DNA from: Halomontanus rarus
GTDB taxonomy: Archaea; Halobacteriota; Halobacteria; Halobacteriales; Natrialbaceae
Assembly: GCF_029338335.1 (NCBI RefSeq)
Contig: NZ_CP119796.1
Strand: one strand, 5' to 3'
Length of the DNA: 64,000 nt
The translations under genes and the position numbers were made by a program. This document shows, piece by piece, positions 8,439 to 16,897 of this stretch (positions are counted from its first letter, which is position 1; every line of letters starts with the position of its first letter). The notes beneath the pieces were generated by a model that saw nothing but the letters and a program-made list of their open reading frames with translations, was not told the origin of the DNA and searched no databases.

Positions 8439-9359
8439 GTGGGACGAGCAGAGACGAACGGGGCGTCGGCGGACGATCAGCGACTGCTCGAGGCGTTCCG
8501 GCTCACTCGCCCCGTGGCTGTGCAGTGGACGGTCGTTTCGGCGATCGGTCTGGTTCTCTGTGCGTCGTTCTTCGGGGCGATGTACACGCTGTTGACCGGT
8601 ACGTCGCTCCACCCGATCACCGTCACGGTCGGGACGCCCCTCGAGATGGCCGTGACGCTCGCCGCCGTCACGGTACTCGTCGGAGTCGTCGTCGTCGTTC
8701 ACGAACTGATCCACGGCGCGTGTATGGCGCGCTATGGCGCTCGAACGGAGTACGGCGTCGGCGTCGCCTACTTCGTGTTACCGTACGCCTACGCCAGAAG
8801 CGAGGGTGCGAGCTACACTCGCAACCAGATGCTGACCGTCCTGCTCGCACCGCTGGCCGCCATCTCGACTATCGGCCTCCTCGCACTGGTGATCACCGAC
8901 TCCTCGCTGGTGCTGGTCGCGCTCGCCGCCAACGCCGCCGGTTCCATCGGTGACTGCTGGATGGCCGCCCTCCTCTTGCAGTACACCTCGAGCGTTCGTG
9001 TGGCGAAACTCCCGGACGGCCGGGCCGGCTTCGGAGTCTACGGCTCCCCGGCGGCGCGGACGATTCGACCGGAGTCGGCGAGTGCGGTCGCGGCCTTTCT
9101 GTACGGTTCCGTGGGAACGTTCGGCGCGATCGTCGTCGTCCTGTTCAGCGCCGTGCTCGGCTCGCTGGCTTTCGGCACCGGAAATCTCGTGATCGGGGAT
9201 CCCGATCGACTGTGGTTTCTCCTCCGACACGACCTTCACCGGGACGGGTTCGGCGCGACCGTCGAAGTCGGGATTCCGCTCGTCTTCGCGCTCTCGTCGC
9301 TCGGGGGTCTCGTCGCCGTCGCCGGAGCACTCGGTCGCCGGTGGCTCGAGCGGTCCTGA
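8439..9359 (+). CDS. DUF3267-type membrane protein with putative zinc-metalloprotease motif
   Basis: A multi-pass membrane protein of about 306 residues. The second membrane region carries VVVVHELIHGACMARYGA, an HExxH motif (HELIH) inside a hydrophobic segment, as in DUF3267/site-2-protease-like proteins. Further membrane segments follow (TVLLAPLAAISTIGLLAL and others), with a loop containing GSIGDCWMAALLLQY, where the conserved Asp could be the third metal ligand, and a C-terminal membrane hairpin. No ATG fits the start: the frame opens far upstream at 8238 across the divergent neighbour. I chose the GTG at 8439, while the GTG at 8373 is also possible. The likely role is a membrane-embedded protease or permease of unknown substrate. 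Confidence 0.8.
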   Translation: MGRAETNGASADDQRLLEAFRLTRPVAVQWTVVSAIGLVLCASFFGAMYTLLTGTSLHPITVTVGTPLEMAVTLAAVTVLVGVVVVVHELIHGACMARYGARTEYGVGVAYFVLPYAYARSEGASYTRNQMLTVLLAPLAAISTIGLLALVITDSSLVLVALAANAAGSIGDCWMAALLLQYTSSVRVAKLPDGRAGFGVYGSPAARTIRPESASAVAAFLYGSVGTFGAIVVVLFSAVLGSLAFGTGNLVIGDPDRLWFLLRHDLHRDGFGATVEVGIPLVFALSSLGGLVAVAGALGRRWLERS

Positions 9360-9428
9360 TTCGCCGAGACTCGTCGCTCACCGCACGGAACCACAATACT
9401 CGAGACCGGCCGGTTACTACGGCCACGC

Positions 9429-9743
9429 ATGACGAAGTGGCTCCAGAGCGGTCGGCGACGAGACATCTGCGTGCTCCTCGCGGCCGACCCCGAACTCCAC
9501 GGCCAGCAGGTAAAATCCAGACTCGAGTCCCACTACGACGACCGGATCGAGCCGAAGGCCTTCTACGGCTCGCTGTCGGCGCTCGTGGACGCGGGGTTCG
9601 TCGAGAAGCGAACGGAGGGCATTCACGACGTGTACGCGCTCACCGAAGCCGGCGACCGGCGGGTGCGCGAGCACTACGAGTGGATGGGGGAGTGCCTCGA
9701 TCTCGAGGGAGAGTCGGCGGAATCGTCAGTCGAGCGGGAGTGA
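9429..9743 (+). CDS. PadR-like winged-helix transcriptional regulator
   Basis: A 104-residue DNA-binding protein. It has the winged-helix layout of haloarchaeal PadR-type regulators: RRRDICVLLA (first helix), LHGQQVKSRLE, then AFYGSLSALVDAGFVEK (recognition helix and turn) and the wing DVYALTEAGDRRV. A short acidic tail follows. It starts 69 nt after the DUF3267-like gene and may be cotranscribed with it. A distant paralogue in this window is the regulator at 47334-47693. Its target is unknown. Confidence 0.85.
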   Translation: MTKWLQSGRRRDICVLLAADPELHGQQVKSRLESHYDDRIEPKAFYGSLSALVDAGFVEKRTEGIHDVYALTEAGDRRVREHYEWMGECLDLEGESAESSVERE

Positions 9744-9773
9744 TCGCACGACCGGTCGGTGGAGACCTCACGC

Positions 9774-10916
9774 TCACTCGAGCAACTGATCTCCGATCGT
9801 GTTCCGCAGCACCTCGCTGGTCCCTTCGTAGATTTCGTTGAGTTTGGCGTCGCGGTAGAACCGTTCTGCGGGGAAGTCCTTCGTGTAGCCGTAGCCGCCG
9901 TGGATCTGGATGCCCTCGTTGGCGACCTCTCGAGAGACTTCGCTGGCGTAGAGTTTCGCCTGCGCGGCCTCCTTGATGTAGTCCTCGCCGCGGATCTTGT
10001 TGTCCGCGGCCTTGTGCATCAGGAGCTTCGCGGCCTGGATCTTGGTGTCCATGTCCGCCAGCTTGTGTTTGATCGACTGGAACTCGCCGATGGGCTGGCC
10101 GAACTGCTCTCGCTCGCCGGCGTACGTTCGGGCTTCCTCGAAGGCCGCGCGGGCGATCCCGACGCCGCGAGCGGCGATGGTGATCCGGCCGCCGTTGAGC
10201 GTCTTCAAGGCCTGAACGAACCCCCGGCCCTCGTCGCCGAGCCGTCGCTCCTCGGGGAGTCGCAGGTCGTCGAACCGGAGTTCGGCGGTCGGACAGCCCT
10301 TGTCGCCGAGTTTCTCCTCGGTCCCTTCCACGTAGAAGCCGTCGTCTTCCTCGGGACGGACGATAAACGACGAAATACCCTTGTTACCCGCTTCGGGATC
10401 GGTCTTCGCGAAGAGGATCACGGTGTCCGCGACGGAGCCGTTCGAGATCCAGAGTTTGCCGCCGTCGACGACGTACTCGTCGCCCTCGAGCGTCGCGGTC
10501 GTCTCCATGGCCGGTACGTCGCTCCCCGCTCCCGCCTCGGAGAGCGCGAACGCGCCGATGTCGTCTCCCTCCGCGAGGGGCGTCAAGTACTCCGTTTTCT
10601 GGTCCTCGCGACCGAACTCGTATATCATGTTCCCCGCCAACGAGATGTGAGCGGCGACCACCGTTCCCAGTCCGCCCGACCCCCGGGAGATCTCCTCGAG
10701 GCCGAGCGCGTAGGAGTGGTAGTCGAGGCCGGCACCGCCGTACTCCTCGGGGAAGGGCATTCCCATGAGGCCGAGGTCGGCCATCTCGCTCACGAGCTCG
10801 CGGGGGAACTCGTCTTCGTGGTCGATTTCACTCGCGACGGGCACGACCTCTTCGTCGACGAACTCGGCGACCATCTCTCGAATCTGCATCTGCTCGGGGG
10901 AGAGCGTGAAGTCCAT
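9774..10916 (-). CDS. acyl-CoA dehydrogenase
   Basis: A 380-residue FAD-dependent acyl-CoA dehydrogenase of the short/medium/butyryl-CoA type. It shows the three family domains: an N-terminal helical domain (MPFPEEYGGAGLDYHSY), a middle beta domain (FALSEAGAGSDVPAM, the FAD-binding signature, and LWISNGSVADTVI) and a C-terminal helical domain (REQFGQPI, QIHGGYGYTKDFPAER). The catalytic base is the Glu of IYEGTSE near residue 364. The start at 10916 (MDFTLSPEQ) is the family start; an ATG at 11012 adds 32 non-family residues. It oxidises acyl-CoA to enoyl-CoA and passes electrons to ETF. It is monocistronic here, without adjacent ETF or thiolase genes. Confidence 0.95.
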   Translation of the reverse strand: MDFTLSPEQMQIREMVAEFVDEEVVPVASEIDHEDEFPRELVSEMADLGLMGMPFPEEYGGAGLDYHSYALGLEEISRGSGGLGTVVAAHISLAGNMIYEFGREDQKTEYLTPLAEGDDIGAFALSEAGAGSDVPAMETTATLEGDEYVVDGGKLWISNGSVADTVILFAKTDPEAGNKGISSFIVRPEEDDGFYVEGTEEKLGDKGCPTAELRFDDLRLPEERRLGDEGRGFVQALKTLNGGRITIAARGVGIARAAFEEARTYAGEREQFGQPIGEFQSIKHKLADMDTKIQAAKLLMHKAADNKIRGEDYIKEAAQAKLYASEVSREVANEGIQIHGGYGYTKDFPAERFYRDAKLNEIYEGTSEVLRNTIGDQLLE

Positions 10917-11049
10917 AGTCGAGTATGGACGCGTCGGCCCGTTATAGTACCGCCCGAAACGATCCGGATTATCGCGCCGTCTGGACCGCTCACACGACGG
11001 TCGATCTGCCACGACAAGGGTTTTCTATCGGCATATTGTACACCGGCGC

Positions 11050-11337
11050 ATGCCAACGTACGCCTCACTCGTCGACGCCAGCGACCGTGACGTACAGAAC
11101 GCACAGGAACTGGCGTCGATCTGGGGAGAGATTCAGACCGAGTTCGAAGACCACGAAGCCAAACTCATCGATTCGTACGCGGTACTGGGCGAACACGATT
11201 TCCTCATCACGTTCGAGGTCCCCGACAGCGAAGCGGCGTTCAAGGCGGCGCTGACACTTCGACGGCACGACCTCGCGGCCCAGACGATGGAGATTGCCGA
11301 TACCGACGAGTTTGCACAGCTCACCGACGACATCTGA
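11050..11337 (+). CDS. GYD domain-containing protein
   Basis: A 95-residue dimeric alpha/beta-barrel-like protein of the GYD family. Family features are the start MPTYASLVDASDRDVQN, a central IDSYAVLGEHDFLITFEVPD strand pair and an even helix/strand alternation to the end. The usual GYD tripeptide is represented by SYAVLGEHD. Function in archaea is not established; relatives are small stand-alone proteins. It is divergent from the acyl-CoA dehydrogenase gene, with 133 bp between the two starts. Confidence 0.82.
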   Translation: MPTYASLVDASDRDVQNAQELASIWGEIQTEFEDHEAKLIDSYAVLGEHDFLITFEVPDSEAAFKAALTLRRHDLAAQTMEIADTDEFAQLTDDI

Positions 11338-11409
11338 GCCGGAGGAGTATCTCTCACTAGCCGTCCGAAGTGACTTCTATCCACTCCACCGAAGAGCCGT
11401 CGAACGCAG

Positions 11410-13962
11410 TCAGGGCGCGACCTCACCCTCCTCGACGCGTCGCAGCCGAATACTGGCCGTCGTCCCGCCCTCGTCGCTCGAGATCTCGAGATCGCCGTAG
11501 GCGTCGACGATCCAGCGGACGACCCAGAGTCCGAGCCCGCTGCCGTGGACGAGCGGCGACTCCATCCGGCCGTTCAGCGCTTCGAGTTCCGACTCGGGGA
11601 TCCCCGGACCGTCGTCCTCGATCCTGATCTCCGCCCGTTCGGCCGTCATCGATCGAACCGTGACGGTGATCTTGGTCGGGTAGACTGCCGTCCCGGTGTG
11701 GACGACGGCGTTCTCGAGGAGTTCGTACACCGCGGTCCCCAGCAGTTCGTTACCGTATATCTCGAGTTCGGCCGGCGCGTTCGTCTCGACGGAGACGTCG
11801 TCGGGGTGCTCGTCGACGAGCTTCGCGACCGCCTGACCGACCGTTCGGGTGACGTCGAGGCGCTGGATATCGGGTGCGCCGTCGGAGTCGAGCAGTTGCT
11901 GGATGTCCCGCGCTTTCGTTCCCAGGCGCGTGACCCGGTGTGCGACCCGTTCGACGACCTCGAGGTGTTCTCTGACCGGCGGTCGTGCGTCCTGAATTGC
12001 GAGATCGACCCGGCCCGTGATGACGTTCATCTCGTTGCGGATATTGTGGCGCAAGACCCGCGTCAGGACCTGTAACTGTTCGCGTCGCTTGTTCCCGGTG
12101 ACGTCGAGGATGAATCCCTCGACGAACTCGAGATTGCCGTGTTCGTCGTAGACCCCTTCGCCGATATCCCGAACCCATCTCTGGGTTTCGTCGCTGGTGA
12201 CGACGCGGTACGTGACGTCGAATCGGGTCTCCTCGTCGATGGCCAGTTGCTTCTGCTGAACCGTCGTTTCCCGGTCGTCGGGGTAGACGATCGACTGCAG
12301 GGAGACGTCCCCCGACTCGAACTCGCGGGCGCTGTAGCCCGTCAGTTCGTCCGCCCCGCTGCTGACGAACGTTACGGGAACGGTGTCGTGCCAGTCGTCG
12401 TGGTCGCGTTCGGGGTCGCTCTCCGGCCCGCTGTACCGATAGACGATACCCGGGAGGTTCTCGATGAGCGTCGCCTGTTCCCGGTTTCGCATCTCCAACT
12501 GGCGGGTTCGCTCCTCGAGGACCGACCGAGCGTGCTCGAGTTTGCGCTCGCGGCGTCGCATCGTGGTGACGTCCTCCGCGACGACGAGTCGACCGGTTAG
12601 TTTCCCGCTATCGTCGTGTAACGGCGAGAGCAAGAGCACGTAGTGTCGTCGCTCATCGTCTACCTGACACGTCACTTCGGTCGCACACGACTCGCGCACG
12701 TCGCGGGCGAAGAGTTCGTCCAGCGACGTGTCGACGACCGTTTCGAACTCGTCGTCGACGACCGACTCGAGTCCGGTTTCCATATTCAGGATCGTCTCCG
12801 TGTCGTCTCGCCGTTCGGAGGAACGAGTTCTGGTGTCGGTGTGTGTCGTCGGAGAGTGGACGGAGCCCGACTCGGACCCAGATTCTGCCTCTGCTTCCGG
12901 TTCTGGTCCGGATTCAGCGTCGGATCCGGACTCGGACTCAGACTCGGACTCTGACCCTGATTCTGACTCAGCGTCTGACACCGGATTAGAATCCGCACTC
13001 GGACTCGTCCCGTCGTCTCTTCCCGACCGACTGCTGCCGGCGGTCGGTTCCTCGACGCCGGACCCGTCGGTTACGGGCGAATACTCCTCTCGAGCGGAGA
13101 CCGGCGTCGCTTTCAGTTGGGCGTGGACGTCCGAGCCGAGCGCGTCCGACTGTGTGTCGGCTGCGAGAATCGGGAGCGCAGCTTCGTTGCAGTCGACGAT
13201 CCGGTCCTCGATGTCGAGGACGACGACGCCGTCACGCATCGCCTCGACGACGCGTTCTCGCGCGATCGGGACGAGATCGAGCAGGTCGTACCGATACATC
13301 GCCCACGCGAACGCCACCGTCGAAATCGAGAGTCCGAACGACGTGTACTCGACGGTCGTCACGCCGCTGACGTAGAGGACGCTACCGATCCAGGGAAGAA
13401 CCGCGGCGAGGACGATCGTCGCCGCCTGATCGCGGTAAATGGTCCAGTTACGACGGGCAAAGCGAACGATCCACGCGACCGCGACCCCCATCAGCACGTA
13501 CGTGTACGCGACGTGGACCCAAAACCAGCGGCCGAATTCGACCGCGAGAATCATCGTCGTCCCGGTCGTGTCGAGTCGTTCGTCGGCGCGGATCAATCCG
13601 TGTGCGTCGTTGGTAAACACCAGCGCGAGGGTTATCGCTGCGGGGACGACGATCGCCATCGGGATCGGTTGTCGGAGCCAGCGGTCGTTCGACGTGTACC
13701 GGGCAGCGAAGACGACGTACCCGATCACGGTGACGAGTACGAACAGATAACGAAAATCGTTCCAGAAGAGTTTCGTCTCGAGGTCGGTACTCGCGATCTG
13801 GAGCGCGTAGACCGTCGACCAGCCGACGACTCCGACGACCGTAATTCCCAGCGCAACCGAACTCCGAGAGGATCGCACTCGCCAGATAACGACGGCAAGA
13901 ACGAGACTTACCAGCGCAGCGGCAATCTGCGGAAAGAGATGATACGTCGGCTCCCAACTCAT
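11410..13962 (-). CDS. 7TM-sensor PAS/PAS histidine kinase
   Basis: An 850-residue membrane sensor kinase. The first 205 residues form about seven membrane helices of the histidine-kinase N-terminal 7TM type. A PAS domain (from about 225) is interrupted at residues 325-375 by a low-complexity Ser/Glu/Gly linker and resumes at about 385-470. A short coiled coil, a second PAS domain with a PAC tail (RWVRDIGEGVYDEHGN) and the kinase core follow. The H-box is VLRHNIRNEMN with His639, the N-box ENAVVHT, and the ATP lid DDGPGIP and GSGLGLWVV. It therefore autophosphorylates in trans or cis and passes phosphate to an unlinked regulator. A TATA-like TTATAT at 13992-13997 lies 30-35 nt upstream of the ATG. 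Confidence 0.93.
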   Translation of the reverse strand: MSWEPTYHLFPQIAAALVSLVLAVVIWRVRSSRSSVALGITVVGVVGWSTVYALQIASTDLETKLFWNDFRYLFVLVTVIGYVVFAARYTSNDRWLRQPIPMAIVVPAAITLALVFTNDAHGLIRADERLDTTGTTMILAVEFGRWFWVHVAYTYVLMGVAVAWIVRFARRNWTIYRDQAATIVLAAVLPWIGSVLYVSGVTTVEYTSFGLSISTVAFAWAMYRYDLLDLVPIARERVVEAMRDGVVVLDIEDRIVDCNEAALPILAADTQSDALGSDVHAQLKATPVSAREEYSPVTDGSGVEEPTAGSSRSGRDDGTSPSADSNPVSDAESESGSESESESESGSDAESGPEPEAEAESGSESGSVHSPTTHTDTRTRSSERRDDTETILNMETGLESVVDDEFETVVDTSLDELFARDVRESCATEVTCQVDDERRHYVLLLSPLHDDSGKLTGRLVVAEDVTTMRRRERKLEHARSVLEERTRQLEMRNREQATLIENLPGIVYRYSGPESDPERDHDDWHDTVPVTFVSSGADELTGYSAREFESGDVSLQSIVYPDDRETTVQQKQLAIDEETRFDVTYRVVTSDETQRWVRDIGEGVYDEHGNLEFVEGFILDVTGNKRREQLQVLTRVLRHNIRNEMNVITGRVDLAIQDARPPVREHLEVVERVAHRVTRLGTKARDIQQLLDSDGAPDIQRLDVTRTVGQAVAKLVDEHPDDVSVETNAPAELEIYGNELLGTAVYELLENAVVHTGTAVYPTKITVTVRSMTAERAEIRIEDDGPGIPESELEALNGRMESPLVHGSGLGLWVVRWIVDAYGDLEISSDEGGTTASIRLRRVEEGEVAP
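12868..12978. repeat. imperfect hexanucleotide repeat in a kinase linker
   Basis: About 110 bp composed mostly of GACTCN and GATTCN hexamers on the plus strand, encoding Ser-Glu/Ser-Gly/Asp-Ala-Glu repeats on the minus strand. It lies inside a PAS domain region of the 7TM histidine kinase and keeps the frame because each unit is two codons. Confidence 0.75.
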
Positions 13963-14266
13963 TCAATTGGTATGGATAAAATACTCACTTGATATAACAG
14001 TACCTGACCGTCGTTCGTTCTACCGGTGCTTGAACGGTCTCAACACTTGCTTGCAACCGGTCAGGAAGGGTATTTACCGGCTCTGATACGGTTTGCTGTG
14101 ACGGTTTTCCGGTGGAACCGCAGGTCAGGCGCGGTTGCACCGAAAACAATTCACAGGGGACCGTACGAATCGCGTCCCTGAACGAGGACGAGAACGAGGA
14201 CGAGAACGAAAACGATTTTCCGATCGAAAAACGCGACCGGTCCAACTCTCCCGCCGATCGGGTCTC
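13963..14266. other. intergenic region with promoter and short GA-rich hexamer repeat
   Basis: This 304-bp gap separates the 7TM kinase start from the metG stop. Near the kinase start are AT-rich boxes (13976-13997). At about 14182-14215 a run of GAGGACGAGAACGAG-type hexamers occurs outside any called gene. Short frames through it are not credible genes. Confidence 0.55.
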
Positions 14267-16447
14267 CTACCGCACCTTCTCTCCGAGTCGGGCGTCGCCG
14301 TGAGTCGTCAGCAGGTCGGCTTCCTCGCCAGCCGCGAGGACCATGCCGTTTGATTCGACGCCGAACAGTTCGGCGGGTTCCATATTCGCCAGCAGGACGA
14401 CCTTCGTCCCCGGCAGCGCCTCAAGGTCGTGAAGCTGTTTGATGCCCGCGACGACCTGTCGCGTCTCGAACCCGATATCGACCTCGAGTCGCGCGAGGTC
14501 GTCCGCACCCTCGATTCCCTCGGCCGACTCGATCCGCCCGACGCGAATGTCGAGGTCCTGGAAGTCGTCGAAGCCGATACGGTCCTCGAGCAGTGGTTCG
14601 AGGTCGTCGGTGTCAGTACCGGCGTCCGCGTCCGTCGCTGTGCCTTCGCTTTCGCTTGCGTCTGTATCTGCGTCTGTCTCTCCCATGGACTCGGATTGTG
14701 CCTCGTCGATGTCGTCGCTTTCGGTTTCGTCGGCCTCCGAATCCGACCCCGACGCTGACGCGGACTCCTCGATCCGCGCCTCGAGTTGTGTCTCGAGTTC
14801 GTCGACGCGGTCGTCCTCGATCTTCTCGAACAGCTCGTTCGGCTCCTCGAAGTGTCGTGGCGGGGCCTCGAGGGCGTCCTCGAGGTGAGCGTCGTGGACG
14901 TTACCGTCCTCACCGAGTTGTTCCCACAGGGCCTGGGATTTCCCGGGGGCGGTCGGTTCGAAGAGGACGGCGACGGCCTTCGCGAGCTGGACGCAGTCCC
15001 GAATGACCTGTGCGGCGGCCTCCGGGTCGTCGTCGGTGAGCTTCCAGGGCTCGTTGCGCTGGATGTACTCGTTGCCGAACTGGGCGAGACGGGTCGTGGC
15101 CTGCCCGACGCCGCGCAACGAGTAGTCGTTGACGTTGTCTCGAACCTCGCCGATCGCGTCCTCGATGCGTTCGGTGACCTCCTCGGAGACCTCGACTTCC
15201 GGGGTCCCCTCGTAGTTCCGGTAGGCGAACAGCAGGCTGCGATAGAGGAAGTTACCGACCGTCCCGACGAGTTCGCCGTTGACCTTCTCCTGAAAGGCCG
15301 ACCACGAGAAGTCGACGTCCTGCTGGAGGCCGCCGGTCGTCGTCAGATAATACCGCAGCAGGTCGGGGTGGAAGCCTTCTTCGAGGTACTCCTTCGCCCA
15401 GATCGCGCGGTTTCGACTGGTCGAGAGGCCCTTGCCGTTGATCGTGATGAAGCCCGTCGCCGCGACGCCCCGCGGGGCGTTGTAGTCGGCGGCCTCGAGC
15501 ATCGCGGGCCAGAAGACGGTGTGGTGCTGGATGATGTCCCGGCCGATGATGTGGACGATCTCGCCGTCTTCCTTCCAGACTCGCTCCCAGTCGTACTCGT
15601 CGGTACCGACGCGCTCGGAGTACTGTTTCGTACTCGAGACGTACTCGATCGGCGCGTCGACCCAGACGTAGAGGACGAGGTCGTCGCCGTCCTCGTCTTC
15701 CGTGCCGGGGTAGTCGATCCCCCAGTCCATGTCGCGGGTGATACACCAGTCCTGCAGGCCGTCCTCGATCCACTGGCGGGGCTGGTTACGCGCGTTCGAG
15801 GTTCCCTCGAGACCGTCCAGGAACTCGGTGAGGTAGTCCGCGAACTCGGAGACCCGGAAGAACTTGTGCGTGCGCTCGCGGTACTCGGCGGGGTTGCCGG
15901 TCCGAACGCTCGTCGGATTCTCGATCTCGCCGGGCTCTAAGTGGCGCTGACAGCCCTCGTCGCACTCGTCGCCGCGGGCTTTCTCCCCGCAGTAGGGACA
16001 GGTCCCCTCGACGTAGCGGTCTGGAAGGTACTGGTCGGCCGCGGGGTCGTAGGCGACCTGAATCTCCTTCTCGTAGATGTACCCCTCGTCGTCCAGCGTG
16101 CGGACGATCTCGCGGGTCAACTCGGTGTTCGTCTCGTCGTGGGTGTGGCCGTAGTTGTCGAACTCGACGGCGAACTTCGGGAACGTCTCCGCGTACTGTT
16201 CGTGCCACTCGAGGGCGAACTCCTCGGGGTCGACGCCTTGTTCTTCGGCGTTGACGGCGACCGGCGTGCCGTGCATATCGGAGCCGCACACGTACGCGGT
16301 CTGCTGTCCAAGCGTTCGAAGGGCGCGGGCGAACGCGTCCGCGCCGATGTACCCTCGCAGGTGACCGATGTGGAGGTCGCCGTTGGCGTAGGGCAACCCG
16401 CAGGTCACGACTGCGAGCTCGTCCGTCGGAAACTCGTCGTGGCTCAT
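14267..16447 (-). CDS. metG: methionine--tRNA ligase with C-terminal tRNA-binding domain
   Basis: A 726-residue cytosolic methionyl-tRNA synthetase, charging tRNA(Met) with methionine. The HIGH motif is HIGHLRG near residue 22 after CGLPYANGDL. Zinc-knuckle cysteines occur in CPYCGEKARGDECDEGC (about 150-170), and the KMSKS-loop equivalent is NGKGLSTSRNR. The anticodon-binding helical domain follows. Residues about 620-726 are a Trbp111/EMAP-type tRNA-binding OB domain (DIRVGRIESAEGI, VVAGI, VVLLANMEPAELFGVES). Between them lies an unusual 60-residue Asp/Glu/Ser/Thr linker (about 560-615) with hexamer-derived repeats. The ATG at 16447 is directly before the family N-terminus. It is monocistronic. 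Confidence 0.97.
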   Translation of the reverse strand: MSHDEFPTDELAVVTCGLPYANGDLHIGHLRGYIGADAFARALRTLGQQTAYVCGSDMHGTPVAVNAEEQGVDPEEFALEWHEQYAETFPKFAVEFDNYGHTHDETNTELTREIVRTLDDEGYIYEKEIQVAYDPAADQYLPDRYVEGTCPYCGEKARGDECDEGCQRHLEPGEIENPTSVRTGNPAEYRERTHKFFRVSEFADYLTEFLDGLEGTSNARNQPRQWIEDGLQDWCITRDMDWGIDYPGTEDEDGDDLVLYVWVDAPIEYVSSTKQYSERVGTDEYDWERVWKEDGEIVHIIGRDIIQHHTVFWPAMLEAADYNAPRGVAATGFITINGKGLSTSRNRAIWAKEYLEEGFHPDLLRYYLTTTGGLQQDVDFSWSAFQEKVNGELVGTVGNFLYRSLLFAYRNYEGTPEVEVSEEVTERIEDAIGEVRDNVNDYSLRGVGQATTRLAQFGNEYIQRNEPWKLTDDDPEAAAQVIRDCVQLAKAVAVLFEPTAPGKSQALWEQLGEDGNVHDAHLEDALEAPPRHFEEPNELFEKIEDDRVDELETQLEARIEESASASGSDSEADETESDDIDEAQSESMGETDADTDASESEGTATDADAGTDTDDLEPLLEDRIGFDDFQDLDIRVGRIESAEGIEGADDLARLEVDIGFETRQVVAGIKQLHDLEALPGTKVVLLANMEPAELFGVESNGMVLAAGEEADLLTTHGDARLGEKVR

Positions 16448-16897
16448 GATCGTTGTGTCTCGGTGGCGGGCGTAAAACCCGCCGGTTTTCGGTCGGTCGT
16501 CCGGTACCGCGGTCGCGAATCGCTGGGTGTGTTCGGTGTCGGTTTCGGGACCTCGAGTCGAGTCGACTCGGTCCCGTCGGATCCGTTCGGTCGGGTTCGA
16601 TCGGATTCGACTGTTACTCCGGGTTTCCTCGTCGCGTCAGGGCCGTATGACCGGCGTATCCGCGGGAGTCCTCCCGTCGACGGCACTATCGCTGGATTCG
16701 CATAGAACGAGCGTCGAGAGCAGCGATGACCGTTGTCACGGTTCCGGGTACTCACTTCGTGTACAAAAGTGTATCTCCGGACCGGGCCACGTTTACTCAT
16801 CCCATACCCGCCGACTCGGCCGTTCCATCTGTCATCGATCGAAACTGCTCCGTTCGCTGGCCAATACGCCTATGTGCCCGTTTCTCCCAGACGAATT
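16448..16897. other. intergenic region between divergent metG and a hybrid kinase
   Basis: This 450-bp gap lies between two divergently transcribed genes. The frames through it are short or basic and do not resemble haloarchaeal proteins. It contains a run of GGTTCGATCGGATTCGA-like 6-7-bp near-repeats around 16555-16600 and an AT-richer stretch near 16755-16775. No terminator, RNA or clear regulator site was recognised. Confidence 0.5.

Noticed and set aside
9759..11090. 443-codon plus-strand frame opposite the acyl-CoA dehydrogenase
   Set aside because: Antisense shadow of a strongly conserved enzyme; no domain recognised.
12868..12978. CRISPR-like array
   Set aside because: The repeat unit is 6 bp without spacers and lies within a coding linker; it is a microsatellite.
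14112..14303. Small acidic ORF in the gap before metG
   Set aside because: It is generated by the GA-rich hexamer repeat and overlaps the metG stop; there is no other support.
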